Source of the DNA: Shimia sp. | Lineage (GTDB): Bacteria > Pseudomonadota > Alphaproteobacteria > Rhodobacterales > Rhodobacteraceae | DNA: 58,194 nt | NCBI GenBank assembly: GCA_024224295.1 | Contig: JAAENN010000226.1 | Coordinates: 1 to 58,194, forward strand | Direction: 5' to 3' | Shown: positions 32,660-41,775 of the stretch, in pieces | Layout of the letters: each line of letters opens with the position of its first letter | How positions within the stretch are numbered: the stretch's first letter is position 1 | Position numbers and translations under genes: made by a program | The notes under the pieces: model-generated | Database searches by the model: none | Told to the model about the DNA's origin: nothing | What the model saw: the letters and a program-made list of their open reading frames with translations, nothing else

Positions 32660-34044
32660 CGCTGTGCTATCCGTTCCTTGATCAGCGTTTGCAACGCACC
32701 CAGGTCGTTGGGCACGCGGGTCACGCGTTCGTCTTTATCCATCATATCCGCCATATGGGGCGGCAGTGCAGGCCGTACGCCCGTCGCGGCTTCCACCGCA
32801 TCCGGGAATTTGGCCGGGTGTGCCGTAGCCAGAGTGACCATCGGCACCTCGCCCAAATAGGCATCCGCGACCTTTACGCCAACCGCTGAGTGGGGGCAAA
32901 GAACTTCTCCACACGCGGCCAATTCATTGGCGATGGTGGCGTTGGTTTCGTCTTCTGAAGCCCGCCCGCTGTCAAAGTGGTCGCGCAGCGTCTCCATCGC
33001 GCCTTGAGAAATCGCAAAGAAGCCGTCGTTGAGCTCCTCCATCAACTGCGCCACAGCACCACCATCACGGCCATAGGCATCAAACAACGCGCGCTCAAAG
33101 TTGGAGCTGACCTGAATGTCCATCGACGGGCTGATCGACGGGGTCACGCCTTCTTTGGTGTAGGCGCCGGTTTCCATGGTGCGGTGCAGAATATCGTTCT
33201 GGTTGGTGGCAATCACCAGACGCTCAATCGGCAGCCCCATCTTTTTCGCGATGTAGCCCGCAAAAATGTCGCCGAAGTTGCCGGTTGGCACAGTGAAGCT
33301 CACGTTACGGTGTGGCGCACCAAGGCTCACGGCCGAGGTGAAGTAATATACCACCTGCGCCAGCACCCGAGCCCAGTTGATCGAATTCACACCGGCCAGT
33401 TTCACACCATCACGGAAATCAAAGTCGTTGAACATGTCTTTGAGCTTGGCCTGACAGTCGTCGAAATCACCGTCCAGCGCCAGCGCATGCACGTTGGCAT
33501 CTTCTGGCGTGGTCATCTGCTTTCGCTGGATCGGCGAAACGCGGCCGTGCGGGAACAGGATGAACACATCCACATTGTCGAGGCCCCGGAAAGCTTCAAT
33601 TGCCGCAGAGCCGGTGTCACCAGAGGTCGCGCCCACGATGGTCACACGTTCGTTACGGCGCGCCAGCGAGAACTGGAACAGCTGACCAATCAGCTGCATC
33701 GCAAAATCTTTGAACGCCAGCGTTGGGCCGTGGAACAGCTCCAGCAAATAGTGGTTGGGGGCCAACTGCACCAATGGCGCGCGCGCGTCGTGACGGAAGT
33801 TTGCATAAGCCCGCGCAATGATGCCTTTGAATTCTTCATCCGTGAACGCATCGCCCACAAACGGGCGCATCACAATGAAGGCCGCCTCTTCATAAGACTT
33901 GCCTGCCAGATCAGCAATCTCATCTGCGCTCAGGGTTGGAATGCTTTTCGGCACATACAGCCCACCGTCACGTGCCAGACCGGTCAACATGGCCTCTTCA
34001 AAGCTCAGCTCCGGGGCGTTTCCACGGGTCGAAATATATTTCAC
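32656..34044 (-). CDS. thrC: Threonine synthase
   Basis: 462 aa, normal length for the long ThrC type. It makes threonine from O-phosphohomoserine with PLP. The start is GTG 34044 (MKYISTRGNAPELSF), 5 nt after the SURF1 stop. GPTLAFKDFAMQLIGQL contains the PLP lysine (FKD), VGATSGDTGSAAIEAF binds phosphate, and VPTGNFGDIFAGY is conserved. It is transcribed with surf1, the M16 peptidase and GNAT genes. Confidence 0.96.
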   Translation of the reverse strand: MKYISTRGNAPELSFEEAMLTGLARDGGLYVPKSIPTLSADEIADLAGKSYEEAAFIVMRPFVGDAFTDEEFKGIIARAYANFRHDARAPLVQLAPNHYLLELFHGPTLAFKDFAMQLIGQLFQFSLARRNERVTIVGATSGDTGSAAIEAFRGLDNVDVFILFPHGRVSPIQRKQMTTPEDANVHALALDGDFDDCQAKLKDMFNDFDFRDGVKLAGVNSINWARVLAQVVYYFTSAVSLGAPHRNVSFTVPTGNFGDIFAGYIAKKMGLPIERLVIATNQNDILHRTMETGAYTKEGVTPSISPSMDIQVSSNFERALFDAYGRDGGAVAQLMEELNDGFFAISQGAMETLRDHFDSGRASEDETNATIANELAACGEVLCPHSAVGVKVADAYLGEVPMVTLATAHPAKFPDAVEAATGVRPALPPHMADMMDKDERVTRVPNDLGALQTLIKERIAQR

Positions 34045-34049
34045 GTCTC

Positions 34050-34727
34050 TCAGGCCTTTTTGGTTTTGCGCATCCGGCGCAGGTAATACAGGGTCATCGC
34101 CACCCAGACAATTGCCAGTCCGTACCAAGTCAGGACATATTCAAGGTGATTGTTGGGTAAAGCGGCAGTATCCACCGGCAAAGGTGTCGCGATCGCGCCA
34201 TTGTCGCTGTCTTCTCGCACAATTATGAGCACCGGCTCTGTGCCCAGGACTTCTGCCATTTGCGCCACGTCCCGAGCAAACCAGATATTACCCTCCACGT
34301 CATTGGCCGGCGTGTAGCTGTCACGCTCATCTGGCCAATGCAGGTTGCCGACTACCTCCACAGCATGTGTCGGGCGGGCAGCGTCCTTGTCCTCGATCTT
34401 GATCCAGCCGCGATCGATCATAATTCGACGCCCCCCCACAGTCTCAAACGCCGATACCAAACGATACACAGCGCCCGCGTCTCGGGTGCTTGCCAACAGA
34501 TGAATTTCGTCTTCGGTGACTGTACCGGTTGCCACCACCGGCAAATACTTATCGCGCCCCACATCAATTGGATCTGGCAACCCCACTGGATCGCTCGCAA
34601 TCCGCGCGTTGATCTCCGCGATCACACCCTCTTTCCAGTTCAGCCGCTGCAACTGCCATGTGCCAAGCGACACCAGCACAACCGTACCCAAAATGCCAAA
34701 GAACAAGGGCCAGAACAATCGACGCAA
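34050..34727 (-). CDS. SURF1-family cytochrome oxidase assembly protein
   Basis: 225 aa with two membrane segments (about 8-24 and near 200-218) around a periplasmic domain. LVSLGTWQLQRLNWKE, IMIDRGWI and NNHLEYVLTWYGLA are the family signatures. It inserts or delivers heme a to subunit I. No ATG fits: TTG 34727 has AGAAGGA eight nt upstream and gives MRRLFWPLFFGIL; TTG 34745 is an alternative but falls in the coxC terminator tail. Non-ATG initiation may keep its level low. Confidence 0.88.
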   Translation of the reverse strand: MRRLFWPLFFGILGTVVLVSLGTWQLQRLNWKEGVIAEINARIASDPVGLPDPIDVGRDKYLPVVATGTVTEDEIHLLASTRDAGAVYRLVSAFETVGGRRIMIDRGWIKIEDKDAARPTHAVEVVGNLHWPDERDSYTPANDVEGNIWFARDVAQMAEVLGTEPVLIIVREDSDNGAIATPLPVDTAALPNNHLEYVLTWYGLAIVWVAMTLYYLRRMRKTKKA

Positions 34728-34743
34728 AACAGCGATCCTTCTC

Positions 34744-34773
34744 AAAAGAAAAAACGCGGCAGATGCTGCCGCG
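34744..34773 (-). terminator. Terminator after coxC
   Basis: CGCGGCA (34755-34761) pairs with TGCCGCG (34767-34773); on the minus strand it is followed by TTTTTTCTTTT. It lies 51 bp after the coxC stop and its tail abuts the SURF1 ribosome-binding site. Confidence 0.8.
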
Positions 34774-34823
34774 CTTTGCTTTAATCGTATCCGGTCTAAA
34801 GGATCAACCTTTAGCAGGCGACC

Positions 34824-35663
34824 TTATTGGCCCCAGATGTACACGGCAGCAAACAGGAACAGCCAGACCACATCCACAAAGTGCCAGTACCAGGCAGCCG
34901 CCTCAAACCCGACGTGCTTCTCTTTGGTGAAATGACCCGCGTTCAGACGCAGCAGGCATACAAACAGGAAGATCGTGCCGATCACAACGTGGAAACCGTG
35001 GAAGCCGGTCGCCATGAAGAAGGTCGCGCCATAGATGTTGCCAGAGAAACCAAACGCCGCGTGGCTGTATTCATAAGCCTGGAAGCCGGTGAAGATCAGG
35101 CCCAGCAGAACTGCGATGATCAGACCGTTTTTCATGTCTTTGCGGTTGTCTTCATGCGCCAGCGCGTGGTGCGCCCACGTCGCCGCACAACCGGAGCACA
35201 GCAGGATCAGAGTGTTGATCAGCGGCAGGTGCCAAGGATCAAACGTCTCGATGCCAACAGGCGGCCAAGGGCCGTCCACGGCTGGGCTATTGCCACCTGG
35301 GTCCATTGGGTACATGCGGTGCTTGAAGAAGGTCCAGAACCAAGCGGCAAAGAACATAACTTCGGACATGATGAACAGGATAAAGCCGTAACGCAGGCCG
35401 ATCTGCACTACCGGAGTGTGGTCGCCCACATTGCTTTCCGCAACAACATCGGCCCACCAGCCAAACATGACGTACAGGACCGCCGCCAGGCCAATCAGGA
35501 ACACCCAAGGGCCTTGCAGCGACACCATACCCCAAAACATGGGCATGGGTCCGGCCATCCACACAACCGCGCCAAACAGCATGATGAAACCACCAACGGC
35601 ACCCAGGAACGGCCACCATGAGGGGTTCAAAATATGATAATCGTGATCTTTTACATGCGCCAT
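34824..35663 (-). CDS. ctaE: Cytochrome c oxidase subunit III
   Basis: 279 aa aa3-type subunit III with seven membrane segments. It begins [48 protein letters not shown] and [16 protein letters not shown] are conserved. ATG 35663 matches homologue starts; ATG 35672 is an alternative closer to AGGGAA. Subunit I is not in the window, so the oxidase genes are split between loci. It follows ctaG by 44 bp. Confidence 0.95.
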   Translation of the reverse strand: MAHVKDHDYHILNPSWWPFLGAVGGFIMLFGAVVWMAGPMPMFWGMVSLQGPWVFLIGLAAVLYVMFGWWADVVAESNVGDHTPVVQIGLRYGFILFIMSEVMFFAAWFWTFFKHRMYPMDPGGNSPAVDGPWPPVGIETFDPWHLPLINTLILLCSGCAATWAHHALAHEDNRKDMKNGLIIAVLLGLIFTGFQAYEYSHAAFGFSGNIYGATFFMATGFHGFHVVIGTIFLFVCLLRLNAGHFTKEKHVGFEAAAWYWHFVDVVWLFLFAAVYIWGQ

Positions 35664-35707
35664 GTTTTCCATTTCCCTCGTTGGAAGGCTTACCTTTGGT
35701 TTTGCTC

Positions 35708-36274
35708 TTACTCGCCCACTGTCGTCAAGGACGCCAGTTCTTCGGGCAAGTCGGTTTCATAAAAGGTGTATCCCAATGTGATCACCTTGATGTATTTTGC
35801 GTCCCGGTCATCTACGATTTCCGGATCCACGTAAAAACTCACCGGCATCGTCACCCGCTCTCCGGGTTGCAGCACCTGCTCTTCAAAGCAGAAGCAGTCG
35901 ATTTTGGTGAAATAGCCACCTGCATCATAGGGCGCCACGTTGTAGCTCGCAGTGCCTGCAATCGGACGATCTGACGGGTTGTATGCTTCATAAAACGCCA
36001 ATCCAGTCTCACCGATCCGGATCTCCATCTCACGCTGCATGGGTTTAAACTCCCACGCCATGTCACGCTCAATAGAAGCGTCAAATCGTACCTTAATGGT
36101 CCTGTCCAAGATCACATCACTGCCCGCTTCGGCCGTGTTGGTCACACCTCCAAAGCCAGTCACGCGACAGAACCAGTCATAAAATGGCACCGACGCCCAG
36201 GCCAGCGCGCCCATGGTCACAACCACGCCCACAGTCTGAACAAGCGTCTTCTTCTTCGGATCCATCGCCATCAT
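35708..36274 (-). CDS. ctaG: Cytochrome c oxidase assembly protein Cox11/CtaG
   Basis: 188 aa. One N-terminal membrane helix (about 12-28) is followed by a periplasmic domain that delivers copper to CuB of subunit [14 protein letters not shown] has the conserved Cys, and [13 protein letters not shown] contains the copper-binding CFCF. The ATG overlaps the stop of the 55-aa gene by 4 bp, so it is translated with it. Confidence 0.95.
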   Translation of the reverse strand: MMAMDPKKKTLVQTVGVVVTMGALAWASVPFYDWFCRVTGFGGVTNTAEAGSDVILDRTIKVRFDASIERDMAWEFKPMQREMEIRIGETGLAFYEAYNPSDRPIAGTASYNVAPYDAGGYFTKIDCFCFEEQVLQPGERVTMPVSFYVDPEIVDDRDAKYIKVITLGYTFYETDLPEELASLTTVGE

Positions 36275-36438
36275 TCCCCCCGCTGAATGCTTGCGTTTTC
36301 AGGCTCATAATCACCGCGGGTGACTTTCACCACGGTCAGGCCAAAAACGATGACAATGAAGCTCACCAGGACCAGCGCAACTCCTAGGTTGCGGCCAAAC
36401 CGGCGTTTGTGCAACTCGTGTTCTTCGCGAAAGCTCAT
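36271..36438 (-). CDS. Small membrane protein of the cox cluster, 55 aa
   Basis: ATG 36438 has GGAGGATGG upstream. The product begins [17 protein letters not shown], then has one membrane helix ([19 protein letters not shown]) and a short polar tail. Tiny one-helix proteins sit between ctaB and ctaG in many alphaproteobacteria, so a role in oxidase assembly is likely. It lies 4 bp after the ctaB stop and overlaps the ctaG start. Confidence 0.8.
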   Translation of the reverse strand: MSFREEHELHKRRFGRNLGVALVLVSFIVIVFGLTVVKVTRGDYEPENASIQRGE

Positions 36439-36442
36439 CTGC

Positions 36443-37387
36443 TTACCATCCTCCGATGCCATAAGGGGCCAACGTGGCCTCTGCCAAAATCGCACCAAAA
36501 TGCAGGAACAGGTAAATCAGCGACAGGCCAAAGAACGCTCTCTCGCGCTTGTAGCCGTCGGCTTCGGAATTCTCTTCGTCACGGCGCCAGATCGTGATTG
36601 CACCAGCCACAAACAGGCCGTTCAGGATCAAGGCGGTGGTCAGGTAAATCGGGCCGCCCACACCGGTGAACGCCATGCCAATCGCCACAACGGCGAGCAG
36701 CAGTGTGTAGACCAAAATGTGGTTTCGAGTCACGCGACGCCCATGGGTCACATGCAACATCGGCACGCCTGCGTCCTTATAGTCGGACTTCATGAACAGG
36801 CACAGCGCCCAGAAATGCGGTGGGGTCCACATGAAGGTCAGCGTGAACATCAGCACGCTTTCAATCGAAATGCCGCCGGTCACGACTGCCCAGCCAATCA
36901 TCGGAGGGAAAGCCCCTGCCGCGCCACCAATCACGATGTTCTGCGGCGTCCAGCGTTTGAGCCACATGGTGTAAATCACCACATAGAAGAAAATTGTGAA
37001 GGCCAACAACGCCGCGGCCACCCAATTGGCAGCCAAACCCAGCATCACAACGGCAAAGCCAGAGAGCGCGACGCCAACCGCCAGCGCTTCGCCTTCTGTG
37101 ACTTTGCCAGCCGGGATTGGGCGGCTTTGGGTGCGCTTCATCAACCGGTCGATGTCGGCGTCATACCACATATTCAACGCGCCAGAGGCGCCGCCACCCA
37201 CAGCAATGAACAGAATGGCGCAGAACGCCACAAACGGATGCACAGAACCCGGTGCGGCCAACAGGCCCACGGCGGCTGTGAATACCACCAACGACATCAC
37301 CCGTGGCTTCAGCAGGGCGAAGTAGTCGCCGAACTCTGCGTCGCCGTGGCTGGCTCTGGCTTGCGTATTGATGCTTGCGTCGCTCAT
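36443..37387 (-). CDS. ctaB: Protoheme IX farnesyltransferase (heme O synthase)
   Basis: 314 aa UbiA-type prenyltransferase with about nine membrane segments. The two Asp-rich motifs are seen: [15 protein letters not shown] (first) and [12 protein letters not shown] (second). It attaches the farnesyl chain to heme B, giving heme O for the aa3 oxidase. It follows coxB by 84 bp and is part of the coxB-ctaB-ctaG-ctaE unit. Confidence 0.96.
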   Translation of the reverse strand: MSDASINTQARASHGDAEFGDYFALLKPRVMSLVVFTAAVGLLAAPGSVHPFVAFCAILFIAVGGGASGALNMWYDADIDRLMKRTQSRPIPAGKVTEGEALAVGVALSGFAVVMLGLAANWVAAALLAFTIFFYVVIYTMWLKRWTPQNIVIGGAAGAFPPMIGWAVVTGGISIESVLMFTLTFMWTPPHFWALCLFMKSDYKDAGVPMLHVTHGRRVTRNHILVYTLLLAVVAIGMAFTGVGGPIYLTTALILNGLFVAGAITIWRRDEENSEADGYKRERAFFGLSLIYLFLHFGAILAEATLAPYGIGGW

Positions 37388-37471
37388 GCTCTGTCCTGTG
37401 TGTGAAAGGCGGACACCATAGCCCGCCTTGCGCGTAACAACCGGCAGGGACCTGCCCCGCCGACGTTAAAT

Positions 37472-38320
37472 TTAGTCAGCCGAAGCCACTTCGATCGCTG
37501 GCAGGGTGGACATGTCACCCGCGTACTCTTCGATCGCGCCTTTCAGCCATTCGTTGTATTTGTCCTCAGACACAACTTCGACGGTGATTGGCATGTATGC
37601 GTGGTCTTTCCCGCACAGCTCGGAACACTGACCAAAGAAGATACCTTCTTTTTCAGCTTTGAACCAAAGCTGCGCGATACGTCCAGGTACAGCATCCTGC
37701 TTCACACCGAAGGATGGGATGGTCCAGCTATGGATCACGTCCGCGCCGGTTACGTCCATGACAACGGTCTTGCCAACTGGCACAACAACTTTTGTGTCTG
37801 TCGCAAGCAGGTACTCATCTTCATTGTAGCCGTTGGCCGCAAGGTCTTCCTTATCCAGCAGGAAGCTATCAAAGGCAAACTCGTGGTCTGTGTACTCATA
37901 GCCCCAGTACCACTGGTACCCGGTCACTTTGATATGCACTTCCCCTTCAGGGATTTCCTGCTGATTGAACAGAACCGGCAAAGAGAAGGAACCGATAAGA
38001 ACCAGAACCAAAATTGGGCCAATCGTCCAGGCAATTTCCAACGGAGAGTTGTGTGTAAATGTGCTTGGTGTTGGGTTTGCACGGCGGTTGAAACGCACCA
38101 TGCAAAAAATCAGCAAACCAGTCACAAACACGGTGATGATTGTGATGATCCACAGGATCATATTGTCCAGCGAGTGGATTTGACGGGCAAGTTCGGTGGC
38201 AGCGGGCTGAAAGCCAAGGCCCTTAGGCTCAGGCTTACCAATGGTTTCGGCGGTCTGCGCAATGGCAGGCGCCGCAAGTGTTGCTGCCATAAGGCCCAGG
38301 AATGTCGAGAGAATTCGCAT
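37472..38320 (-). CDS. ctaC: Cytochrome c oxidase subunit II
   Basis: 282 aa. A signal peptide (about 1-21) is followed by two membrane helices (about 52-75 and 95-115) and a periplasmic cupredoxin domain. The CuA ligands are present: His in DVIHSW and the set CSELCGKDHAYM (Cys, Glu, Cys, His, Met). GYQWYWGYEY is the electron-entry aromatic patch. It is the first gene of the minus-strand cox unit; an FNR-type box lies 149 bp upstream. Confidence 0.96.
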   Translation of the reverse strand: MRILSTFLGLMAATLAAPAIAQTAETIGKPEPKGLGFQPAATELARQIHSLDNMILWIITIITVFVTGLLIFCMVRFNRRANPTPSTFTHNSPLEIAWTIGPILVLVLIGSFSLPVLFNQQEIPEGEVHIKVTGYQWYWGYEYTDHEFAFDSFLLDKEDLAANGYNEDEYLLATDTKVVVPVGKTVVMDVTGADVIHSWTIPSFGVKQDAVPGRIAQLWFKAEKEGIFFGQCSELCGKDHAYMPITVEVVSEDKYNEWLKGAIEEYAGDMSTLPAIEVASAD

Positions 38321-38449
38321 GTGTCACCCTGATCGGTTGCGGTGTTATTCTTATCGGTGGAACAGAATCCCTGACGCCATTCGGCGGAATCCCGCTGTTG
38401 TTTCGCGCCTAAAAACCATATTCTCTTCCGTAGATAAAGATCGAAGCTT

Positions 38450-38470
38450 GCGTCAAACAGACGCTTTTTT
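38450..38470 (+). terminator. Short hairpin with T6 tail
   Basis: GCGTC (38450-38454), loop AAACA, GACGC (38460-38464), then TTTTTT (38465-38470) reads as a minimal terminator on the plus strand, 32 bp before tldD. It overlaps the left edge of the FNR-type box. The 5-bp stem is weak. Confidence 0.35.
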
Positions 38471-38482
38471 GATTTAGATCAA
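38469..38482. promoter_or_regulatory. FNR/FnrL-type binding site
   Basis: TTGATTTAGATCAA is a perfect match to the TTGAT-N4-ATCAA box of FNR/FnrL regulators. It lies between the divergent coxB/ctaC and tldD genes. Oxygen control of the cox unit is plausible; the distance to the tldD start (20 bp) would instead block that gene if its transcript starts nearby. Confidence 0.6.
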
Positions 38483-38501
38483 AATAAGAGGCTAGTAGCA
38501 C

Positions 38502-39923
38502 ATGACCCAAATCCGTTTCCAACCCTTTGAAAATGCTGTGGAAGAAGGCGCCGCCCTGCGGCATTTGCGCGCTGCAACGCTTGGAGCAGACGATGGGGAG
38601 CTGTTTTTTGAACGCCGCAGCTCGGAAGCTTTGGTGTTTGATGACGGCCGGATCAAGACCGCCAGCTACGATGCTGCCGAAGGATTCGGCCTGCGCGCTG
38701 TGAATGGCGAGGTCGCCGGATACGCCCATTCCTCCGAGATCAGCGAAGCCGCCATCAAACGCGCCGTAGACACTGCGCGGCTCGCTGTGGGCAACGGCGG
38801 CGGCACTCTAGCCGAAGGCCCCACGCCCACGAACCGCAAACTCTATACTGACGCCGATCCCATTGGCGGCATCGACTTCCCGGTAAAAATCGAGACCCTG
38901 CGCGATATTGACACGTTTGCCCGTGACCTTGATCCCCGCGTGGTCCAGGTCTCCGCAACGTTGGCCGCCTCGCACCAAGAATTGGTGATCCTGCGCCCGG
39001 ATGGCCAGATTATCAGCGACACCCGCCCCATGACCCGCGTGAATGTCTCGGTAATTGTCGAAGAAAACGGCCGGCGTGAAAGCGGCTCTGCAGGCGGCGG
39101 CGGCCGCGTGGGCCTTGACGGTCTGCTCGATCCCGAGGACTGGCAGGCCAAAACCCGTGAAGCCCTGCGCGTCGCAACGGTGAACCTGTCCGCCGTACCG
39201 GCCCCCGCTGGCCCGATGGAGGTGGTGCTTGGCCCCGGCTGGCCCGGCATTCTGCTGCACGAGGCTGTTGGCCATGGCCTTGAAGGCGACTTCAACCGCA
39301 AAGGCAGCTCCAAATTTGCCGGCATGATAGGCAAACGGGTTGCCTCCAAAGGTGTCACAGTGATTGACGATGGCACCATCCCGGACCGACGCGGATCCAT
39401 CACCGTGGATGACGAGGGCACGCCGTCCGGCAAAACCACCCTGATCGAAGACGGCATTTTGGTCGGCTATATGCAAGACCGTCAAAACGCCCGCCTGATG
39501 GACGTCGCCCCAACCGGCAACGGGCGCCGCGAAAGCTACGCCCACGCTCCCATGCCGCGCATGACCAACACTTACATGGAAGGCGGCGACTCTGATCCTG
39601 CTGATTTGGTTGCCTCTTTGAAAGACGGCATATACGCCGTTGGCTTTGGTGGCGGACAGGTAGATATCACCAACGGTAAGTTTGTCTTCTCCTGCACTGA
39701 AGCTTACCGAGTGGAGAACGGGAAAATTGGTGCTCCCGTTAAAGGTGCGACACTCATTGGTGACGGAGCCACCGCCATGACCCAAATTAAAGGTCTGGGT
39801 AACGATATGGCGCTTGATCCAGGGATGGGGAACTGCGGCAAAGCCGGTCAATGGGTGCCGGTTGGCGTCGGCCAACCTACTGTATTAATGGACGGTTTGA
39901 CGGTTGGCGGTGCGGCCACCTGA
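38502..39923 (+). CDS. tldD: Metalloprotease TldD
   Basis: 473 aa, full length. HEAVGHGLEGDF has the zinc motif HExxxH (H253, E254, H258), and GNCGKAGQW near the C terminus holds the third ligand Cys. TldD with TldE degrades or matures small peptides and acts on the CcdA antitoxin and microcin B17 in E. coli. TldE is not in the window. It is divergent from ctaC. Confidence 0.95.
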   Translation: MTQIRFQPFENAVEEGAALRHLRAATLGADDGELFFERRSSEALVFDDGRIKTASYDAAEGFGLRAVNGEVAGYAHSSEISEAAIKRAVDTARLAVGNGGGTLAEGPTPTNRKLYTDADPIGGIDFPVKIETLRDIDTFARDLDPRVVQVSATLAASHQELVILRPDGQIISDTRPMTRVNVSVIVEENGRRESGSAGGGGRVGLDGLLDPEDWQAKTREALRVATVNLSAVPAPAGPMEVVLGPGWPGILLHEAVGHGLEGDFNRKGSSKFAGMIGKRVASKGVTVIDDGTIPDRRGSITVDDEGTPSGKTTLIEDGILVGYMQDRQNARLMDVAPTGNGRRESYAHAPMPRMTNTYMEGGDSDPADLVASLKDGIYAVGFGGGQVDITNGKFVFSCTEAYRVENGKIGAPVKGATLIGDGATAMTQIKGLGNDMALDPGMGNCGKAGQWVPVGVGQPTVLMDGLTVGGAAT

Positions 39924-40051
39924 CCCACCTTTTCGGAAAATGTGAACGGAATTCGATTATTTTGGTCTAAACTCAATTTTTTCCTGTTTGGTTTACGTGC
40001 TGTTAACCACTGAAAGATTAATACTTGTCTTGCAAGCAGGCGGAGTTGCGG

Positions 40052-41194
40052 ATGACCGAAGATCGAATTTCTTCCACTCACCCCCAAATCCCACCCACCA
40101 CGGAGGAAGCGCGATTGACGCGGCTTCGCCTCTTGCGATCCCGACGTGTCGGGCCAACAACATATCATAGATTGATGCGGGAGCATGGATCGGCGGAGGC
40201 GGCCCTAAACGCCCTGCCCGACATAGCAAGAACTGCTGGCGTGCCCCGGTACACCCCAACATCAATCGACGACGCAAAACGCGAACTGAATGACGGCCGT
40301 GCTCTTGGAGCGCGGCCGCTTTTCTTTGAAGAAGCCGACTATCCTGCGCTGCTCAAAGAAATTCCGGACGCCCCGCCAATGCTTTGGTGCCTTGGCAATA
40401 CCGCCCTCTCCTCGAACCCCACAGTCGCCATCATCGGCGCCCGAAATGCATCCTCATTGGGGCTGCGCATGGCAAGGCGTCTGGCCTCCGAGTTGGGAGA
40501 AGCAGGCCTCACCGTGGTCTCAGGCCTTGCCCGCGGCATCGATGCAACGGCGCATGAGGCCTCTTTGGACACCGGTACCGTCGCCGTTTATGCGGGCGGC
40601 CTCGCCCGGCCTTACCCGTCCAAAAACATCGACCTAGCAAAACAGATCGCCACGCAAGGCCTTTGCCTTTCCGAACAACGCCCTGACATGGAGCCCCGCG
40701 CTCGTCACTTCCCGGCCCGCAACCGGATCATCTCCGGCCTAGTGCGGGCCGTTGTGGTGGTTGAAGCAGCTTCCAAATCCGGCAGCCTGCTCACCGCCCG
40801 TATCGCTTTGGATCAGGGGCGAGATGTGCTCGCCGTGCCCGGCCACCCGTTTGACGCCCGCGCCGCTGGCGCCAACATCCTCATCCGTGACGGTGCCAGT
40901 CTGGTGCGTGGCGCGGATGACGTGCTGGAAGTGCTCCACACCCTCCCCATACGCACACCGCGCACCGCTGAGCCATTCAAAGAGCCCCCAACGAGCCGCG
41001 ACAAACGTAGCCTGCGCGACACCTCCGCGCTGCATAGTGAAATCCTGCAGCGCCTTGGCCCGTCGCCGATCAGCGAAGACCAACTGGTGCGCGACATGGT
41101 GCTTTCCCCGTCAGAGGTCACACCAGCGCTTCTGGATCTGGAAATGCACGGCAAGATCACCCGCCTGGCGGGCGGGCTTCTCTCAAAAACCTAA
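40052..41194 (+). CDS. dprA: DNA-processing protein DprA
   Basis: 380 aa from ATG 40052 with GGAG upstream. N-terminal SAM/HhH-like part, then the extended Rossmann domain with VAIIGARNASSLG, VSGLARGIDATAHEASL, RARHFPARNRIISGL and EAASKSGSLLTARIALDQGR, and a C-terminal winged-helix domain (about 320-380). It loads RecA on incoming single strands during transformation. A standard chromosomal gene, located before topA. Confidence 0.95.
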   Translation: MTEDRISSTHPQIPPTTEEARLTRLRLLRSRRVGPTTYHRLMREHGSAEAALNALPDIARTAGVPRYTPTSIDDAKRELNDGRALGARPLFFEEADYPALLKEIPDAPPMLWCLGNTALSSNPTVAIIGARNASSLGLRMARRLASELGEAGLTVVSGLARGIDATAHEASLDTGTVAVYAGGLARPYPSKNIDLAKQIATQGLCLSEQRPDMEPRARHFPARNRIISGLVRAVVVVEAASKSGSLLTARIALDQGRDVLAVPGHPFDARAAGANILIRDGASLVRGADDVLEVLHTLPIRTPRTAEPFKEPPTSRDKRSLRDTSALHSEILQRLGPSPISEDQLVRDMVLSPSEVTPALLDLEMHGKITRLAGGLLSKT

Positions 41195-41206
41195 AATGCT
41201 GGATTT

Positions 41207-41650
41207 TTAGTGGCACCACTCGGTCAAAACGGGCCCAAACACGGCACAATATTCCGGCGCTGCCCACCAGGCTTCGCTGGAGGACAGCGTGTATTCCACC
41301 GCCACCCAGACGTTGCCGGATTTTTGATACATTACGTCAATGTAAGGCTCTTCCCACTCTTCAAAGTAGGCGCCCCCCATACGCACCGAAATCGGCGTGG
41401 CGTTAAGTTCGATCTTTGCGCCACCTGGGCGTTGCGCGTAAAGCCGACCATAGCCCACATCGCCCGCAACCCGCAGGTCTTTGACCACAAATTGTACCGG
41501 CGCGCCCAGCCGCCACTCCGCAATTGGGCGGATTGCGCTCATCAAATCTTTGCGCACCTGCGTGCCCCGCGACGGTTCGCTCCAGCTCTGCGCCATGGCA
41601 CCACCTGCGGTCGCCACCATCAATACACCAGCCAAAATCAATTGCTTCAT
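41207..41650 (-). CDS. Unidentified secreted protein, 147 aa
   Basis: Signal peptide of about 20 residues (MKQLILAGVLMVATAGGAMA-Q) followed by a small soluble domain with many aromatic residues (YFEEWEEPYIDVMYQ, EAWWAAPEYC) and two Cys near the C terminus (EYC and EWC), probably a disulfide. No family recognised. It is convergent with dprA, 12 bp away, and divergent from topA. Confidence 0.7.
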   Translation of the reverse strand: MKQLILAGVLMVATAGGAMAQSWSEPSRGTQVRKDLMSAIRPIAEWRLGAPVQFVVKDLRVAGDVGYGRLYAQRPGGAKIELNATPISVRMGGAYFEEWEEPYIDVMYQKSGNVWVAVEYTLSSSEAWWAAPEYCAVFGPVLTEWCH

Positions 41651-41775
41651 TTGTTAATTTCCCACTCTTTGTCACGCACTTTTACACGCGAAATTCCGCT
41701 ATGCATTGACAATCCCCCCTTTCGCCCCACATTTTTCGCCGCCATAAGGCTCGCGCCGAGTCGAGAGGAAAATGA

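Noticed and set aside
32977..34086. 369-codon plus-strand frame opposite thrC
   Set aside because: thrC is unmistakable on the minus strand; the mirror frame has no recognisable domain.
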